Shown here: one piece after another, positions 23,082-26,208 of the stretch
How positions within the stretch are numbered: the stretch's first letter is position 1
Layout of the letters: each line of letters opens with the position of its first letter
From: an uncultured Gammaproteobacteria bacterium
Lineage (GTDB): Bacteria > Pseudomonadota > Gammaproteobacteria > Pseudomonadales > Azotimanducaceae_A
Direction: 5' to 3'
DNA length: 26,208 nucleotides
Assembly: GCA_913049565.1 (NCBI GenBank)
Contig: CAJWZG010000010.1
Location: forward strand, 1-26,208
Program-made: the position numbers and the translations under genes
Notes under the pieces: model-generated
Told to the model about the DNA's origin: nothing
The model's input: the letters and a program-made list of their open reading frames with translations, nothing else
Database searches by the model: none

Positions 23082-26033
23082 CTAGTTTGCTGGTGTTGCT
23101 GCGGATTGAATCGAATCGATGGCTAATTCTTTGCGGCGTTGCCGTTGCTGAATCGCGGCATAGCTCGCAGGGATTAAATACAGGGCAATGATCGCCGAAC
23201 CGGCAACACCGCCGGCAATAGCGGTCGCCAATGGTGGCCAAAATTTCCCGCCGTTAACAATCAGCGGTATGAAACCACCGATGGTCGTAAGCGTGGTTGA
23301 GACAATGTGTCGCGATGCATCCATCACTACATCGACGACAGCCTCGGTATCGCCTGTGTAGGCCGCTTCGTTGGCCTTCAAAGCAGAAAGCACGATGATG
23401 GCCCCGTTGATCGCCAAACCCATCATGCCAAGCGCACCTATTAGCGCCATGTAGCCAAAGGGATAGCCAAAAATTCTGAGGCCCAACAATGCAAGGCCAA
23501 AGCTGAGGACGGCGACTACGCCAATCAACCCGGCCTGACGAAATGAGTTTAATGACAGGATGACGACGGCAGTCATGGCCAAGCTGAAGAACACGAAGAC
23601 CGAGATAATGTTACCAATGGATTCTGCGCTCTCCTCAGCGACGCCACCAACCGACAAGCGGTACCCCGGCGGGGGTGTATAACCTTGTTCTGCCAGCTCC
23701 TGCTGAATACCACGCATGACTGAGTCTGGTAGCGTGAAGGGCTGCAGGAATGCCTGCACGGTGCTCAAACGCTCGCCCTGACGGCGGTCTATAGCCGAAG
23801 CCGTTGGCTGTAATTGCCATTCACCGAGTTCTTGTAAGGGAATGCCGTTTCGCCCGTTCGCTAGCATGGGTAATGTTGTCAAATCCGCCATATCGTTGCG
23901 GTAGCGATCGGCTAACTGCACGCGCACGGGAATTTGCCGATTACCTTCGAGCACGGTGCCGGCGTGTTGTCCGCTCAGTAGCGCATTGATGTTTTGCGCC
24001 AACTGGCCCGTGCTCAAGCCGCTGACTGCAGCCGCGTTCTCTCGCGGCGCAAAGGCGAGTTTGGGCTCTGCGGTAGAGAGGGTTGCGCGGACATAGGTGA
24101 CCTTGGGCACCCCGGCAACCAGCGCACGCAGCTTCTGGGCTTCTTGTCGCAGCACATCTAAATCAGGGCCGATAACGCGCAGTTCAATGGGTGCGTTAGT
24201 TGGGGGACCTTGTTCAAAGGGAATTGCGAGCACCTCAGCTTCTGGGAGCGCCAGAGAAAGATCGTTCTGCAAAGTCTTGAGCACCTGCTCAGTGTGAATG
24301 GCCGACGTGGTGTTGACCCAGCCAGATGCAAAACTCGGTACACGCTCGTTGAGCGACACTACGTTGTAATACACCCGAGGTGCGCCTTCGCCGATCGCCC
24401 AAAATGTATCGGTAACGTCGGGGTAGCTGCGTAAGATTCTGTCGGCGCGGGTAACGCTTTGCCGAGTCTCCCAAATCGACGATTGGCTGGGCAGAGATAT
24501 TTGCACCTGAAATTGATTGCGATCCACCGCTGGGAAAAATTGGTTCGTGAGCGTGGGCGCCAAGGCAAAACCGATAAACGGCATGACCAAGGCAGCACCG
24601 ATGCCGATCATTGGTCGAGAAATAGCGATTTGCAGCGACCTGCGGTACCAGGTGCTCAACGCCGCATTTGAGAAGCCTTGTTGCCACCAGCGACCAGCGC
24701 TGCGCGACGGCCAACGTTGTTCTATGTAGCCGGCCAGTGCCGGTATTACGGTCATGGCGAGAAAAAATGAACTGGCGACAGACAGCGCAACAGCGACTCC
24801 CAAAGTGCCGGTAAAGTCACCAACATCCCCCGGTGCGAGCGCAATGGGCATGAATGCAAACACCGTAGTAGCCGTAGAGGCACCTAGTGGAATCCAAAGA
24901 TGCTGGATAGATTGGCCAACGGCCGCCTCGATGGGCGCGCCGCGCAGGCGTTTGAGTTTGTAGTCTTCGACCACAACGATGGCGTTGTCGATAAGCAGGC
25001 CCAAAGAAATGATTAGGCCGGTGACTGACATTTGATGCAGTGGAATATCCAGATACATCATGCCGATGAGCACCATTGCGGCAGATAGCGGCAGGGCGAC
25101 ACCCACAGTCAACGCCGAGCGAAGACCCATCATCCAGATCAGCACGAGGAGCACTAAAATCAACGCGAACACCAGATTTGTGCCCAGCGATTCCATTCTG
25201 TCACTGGTGTACGTGTTTTGCAGATAGACAATATCCAGAGCGATGCCATCAGGCAGGCTAGCCTTGAGGTTTTCAACCGCCGCCTCAGCGTTCTTTGTCC
25301 AGGGTTCGATCTGCAGGCCGGGCTGCATTTTTGCGTTAACGAATATCACCTGTTCCTCGCCGTGCAAGGCAAGACTGCGAGGTGGATCCAAAGCGGTTTT
25401 GCTGACCTTGGCAATGTCCGAGACTCGAAGTGTTTGGCTGTTGGCGCTGACGGCTAGCGGGATCCGCGCAATACGTTCGGTGGAAGCTAGGTCAGCTTGA
25501 ACCTCCACCAGCATGTCGCTGCTGCCAGAGCGCAGGCGACCTGCAGGTATTTTGGTGTCGGCTGCAGCAATAGCGCTGGCCACACGGGCGGCGCTCATAC
25601 CACTGGTGACTAATTTGTACGGATCTACAGCAACCCGAATTTCCTCTTCGGCCTCTCCCCATGCTTCAGCCACTTCTGTGCCTGGAGTGTTAGCCAGTTT
25701 GATTCGTAGTGCCTCAGCAACGCGTGACAAGATCCCCAGTTGCGGTTCAGAAGGATGCTGCCAACTGATCGCAACAATAATTGTGGAAGCAATGGGTTGA
25801 CGTATATCCAGTTCAGGTTCAATCGTGCCTGGTGGAAGCAAAGCCACGGTATCGCCCAGAATGTCGCGAACCTCAGACCAAACGTTATCCGTCTCAGAGG
25901 ATGCGACCGAGTCGTAGAGCTCTAAACCCACCACTGACTGACCGGCTTTTGAGCTAGACGTGAGCTCTTTGATTTCTGGAACTTCGCGCAGTGCAGTTTC
26001 GATGGGTTCACTGACCAGTGTTTCCATTCTCAA
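23082..26033 (-). CDS. RND efflux permease, N-terminally truncated at a junction
   Basis: This AcrB-type inner-membrane proton-driven pump subunit is 983 residues here. Visible features include the periplasmic porter domains (for example LVSEPIETALREVPEI at the start), the TM helix group after about residue 285, the TM4 motif LGLLIDNAIVVVED (D349, N350, against AcrB D407-D408) and the TM10 segment GLAINGAIIVL, which lacks the AcrB lysine 940. Compared with AcrB the N-terminal ~50 residues, including TM1, are missing. The family-like sequence begins at the TTG at 26033, and only eight in-frame codons lie upstream before a TAA. It resembles the subgroup with D-N in TM4 seen in TriC-like pumps. 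The 5' loss is best explained by a chimeric join (see 26034-26208). It converges with the amidohydrolase with a 29-base gap. Confidence 0.88.
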   Translation of the reverse strand: MRMETLVSEPIETALREVPEIKELTSSSKAGQSVVGLELYDSVASSETDNVWSEVRDILGDTVALLPPGTIEPELDIRQPIASTIIVAISWQHPSEPQLGILSRVAEALRIKLANTPGTEVAEAWGEAEEEIRVAVDPYKLVTSGMSAARVASAIAAADTKIPAGRLRSGSSDMLVEVQADLASTERIARIPLAVSANSQTLRVSDIAKVSKTALDPPRSLALHGEEQVIFVNAKMQPGLQIEPWTKNAEAAVENLKASLPDGIALDIVYLQNTYTSDRMESLGTNLVFALILVLLVLIWMMGLRSALTVGVALPLSAAMVLIGMMYLDIPLHQMSVTGLIISLGLLIDNAIVVVEDYKLKRLRGAPIEAAVGQSIQHLWIPLGASTATTVFAFMPIALAPGDVGDFTGTLGVAVALSVASSFFLAMTVIPALAGYIEQRWPSRSAGRWWQQGFSNAALSTWYRRSLQIAISRPMIGIGAALVMPFIGFALAPTLTNQFFPAVDRNQFQVQISLPSQSSIWETRQSVTRADRILRSYPDVTDTFWAIGEGAPRVYYNVVSLNERVPSFASGWVNTTSAIHTEQVLKTLQNDLSLALPEAEVLAIPFEQGPPTNAPIELRVIGPDLDVLRQEAQKLRALVAGVPKVTYVRATLSTAEPKLAFAPRENAAAVSGLSTGQLAQNINALLSGQHAGTVLEGNRQIPVRVQLADRYRNDMADLTTLPMLANGRNGIPLQELGEWQLQPTASAIDRRQGERLSTVQAFLQPFTLPDSVMRGIQQELAEQGYTPPPGYRLSVGGVAEESAESIGNIISVFVFFSLAMTAVVILSLNSFRQAGLIGVVAVLSFGLALLGLRIFGYPFGYMALIGALGMMGLAINGAIIVLSALKANEAAYTGDTEAVVDVVMDASRHIVSTTLTTIGGFIPLIVNGGKFWPPLATAIAGGVAGSAIIALYLIPASYAAIQQRQRRKELAIDSIQSAATPAN

Positions 26034-26208
26034 CCGTACCGTGCTCGTTAGTAGTAGAAGTTATTGCACCTGTAAGAGGTTGAGCAGTAGTATCACCAAA
26101 TTCTAACTCACCATCAGCTGAAAAGTTAGTAGCTTCAATTGCGTTAGTTGCACCATCCATATTAAAGACAACTGCTGCACTATCCGCTTTTTCAATTGCA
26201 ACCCTGTT
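26034..26208 (-). other. Foreign-looking AT-rich fragment with an open reverse frame
   Basis: The terminal 168 bases (26041-26208) are about 40% GC by my count, against about 51% for the 168 bases just before. One reverse frame is open from the window edge to a TGA at 26008-26010 (66 codons), beginning N-R-V-A-I-E-K-A-D-S-A-A-V-V-F-N-M. Only 11 of its first 56 codons end in G or C, unlike the neighbouring genes. The peptide is rich in A, T, N, D and G, like repeat-bearing surface or phage structural proteins, but I cannot name a family. It most likely belongs to another, AT-rich genome. Confidence 0.6.

Noticed and set aside
23804..25925. Multiple forward-strand open frames inside the RND gene
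   Set aside because: They are overlaps of a long, well-supported reverse gene, with no ribosome sites or recognisable proteins.
1..26208. tRNA/rRNA genes, CRISPR arrays, insertion sequences, att sites, defence genes
   Set aside because: I looked for these on both strands and saw no supporting sequence.

Overview
The window reads as a piece of a gammaproteobacterial chromosome, probably from a marine or aquatic member of the Pseudomonadales/Cellvibrionales sphere. The left part follows the Pseudomonas order nadA - bepA-like protease - TusA-like protein - PerM-like permease - dapA - bamC - MBL hydrolase (PA1004 to PA1012 in P. aeruginosa, recalled from memory, not searched). Coding is dense, with short gaps, several 4-base stop/start overlaps and mixed ATG/GTG/TTG starts. 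I saw no tRNA, rRNA, insertion sequence, CRISPR array or phage module in the main body. Both edges look like contig edges: nadA runs open into the left edge, and the last ~175 bases at the right edge do not match the rest.

Region 1 (1-10636) is housekeeping. It holds NAD synthesis (nadA), envelope quality control (bepA, opposite strand), a TusA-like sulfur carrier overlapping a PerM-like permease, a large lipoprotein metzincin-type protease, the overlapping pair dapA-bamC, an MBL-fold hydrolase, and a thioredoxin-TPR protein of the CnoX/YbbN type that has lost its active-site cysteines. The protease sits where Pseudomonas carries bcp-gcvR, and the CnoX-like gene sits where purC is expected.

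Region 2 (10637-11207) is the longest non-coding stretch. It contains a TetR-operator-like palindrome, an AT-rich tract with a 10-base-phased repeat, and one perfect plus one near-perfect DnaA box.

Region 3 (11208-14702) is a compact forward cluster: a glutamine-synthetase-family ligase, a class I glutamine amidotransferase-like protein, a DUF1232 (YkvA-type) membrane protein and a secreted DUF3108 protein. The first two suggest gamma-glutamylation and de-glutamylation of an amine, but the substrate is unknown.

Region 4 (14703-23052) looks like accessory acyl-CoA catabolism: a TTG-started acyl-CoA synthetase behind a 5-5-5 palindrome, a CaiB/BaiF CoA-transferase, a divergent MFS carrier with a small two-helix protein, a second AlkK-like acyl-CoA ligase ending in a textbook terminator, and a YtcJ-like amidohydrolase with an N-terminal CxCC extension. 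A plausible reading is uptake and activation of an organic acid or ester, but no beta-oxidation genes are present to name it.

Region 5 (23082-26208) holds an RND efflux permease on the reverse strand that lacks about 50 N-terminal residues. Its coding sequence stops abruptly at about 26030, where an AT-rich reading frame with different codon usage begins. This is best explained as a chimeric assembly end. I found no convincing new defence or mobile system. The best leads are the region 3 cluster, the region 2 intergenic structure and the cysteine-less CnoX homologue.
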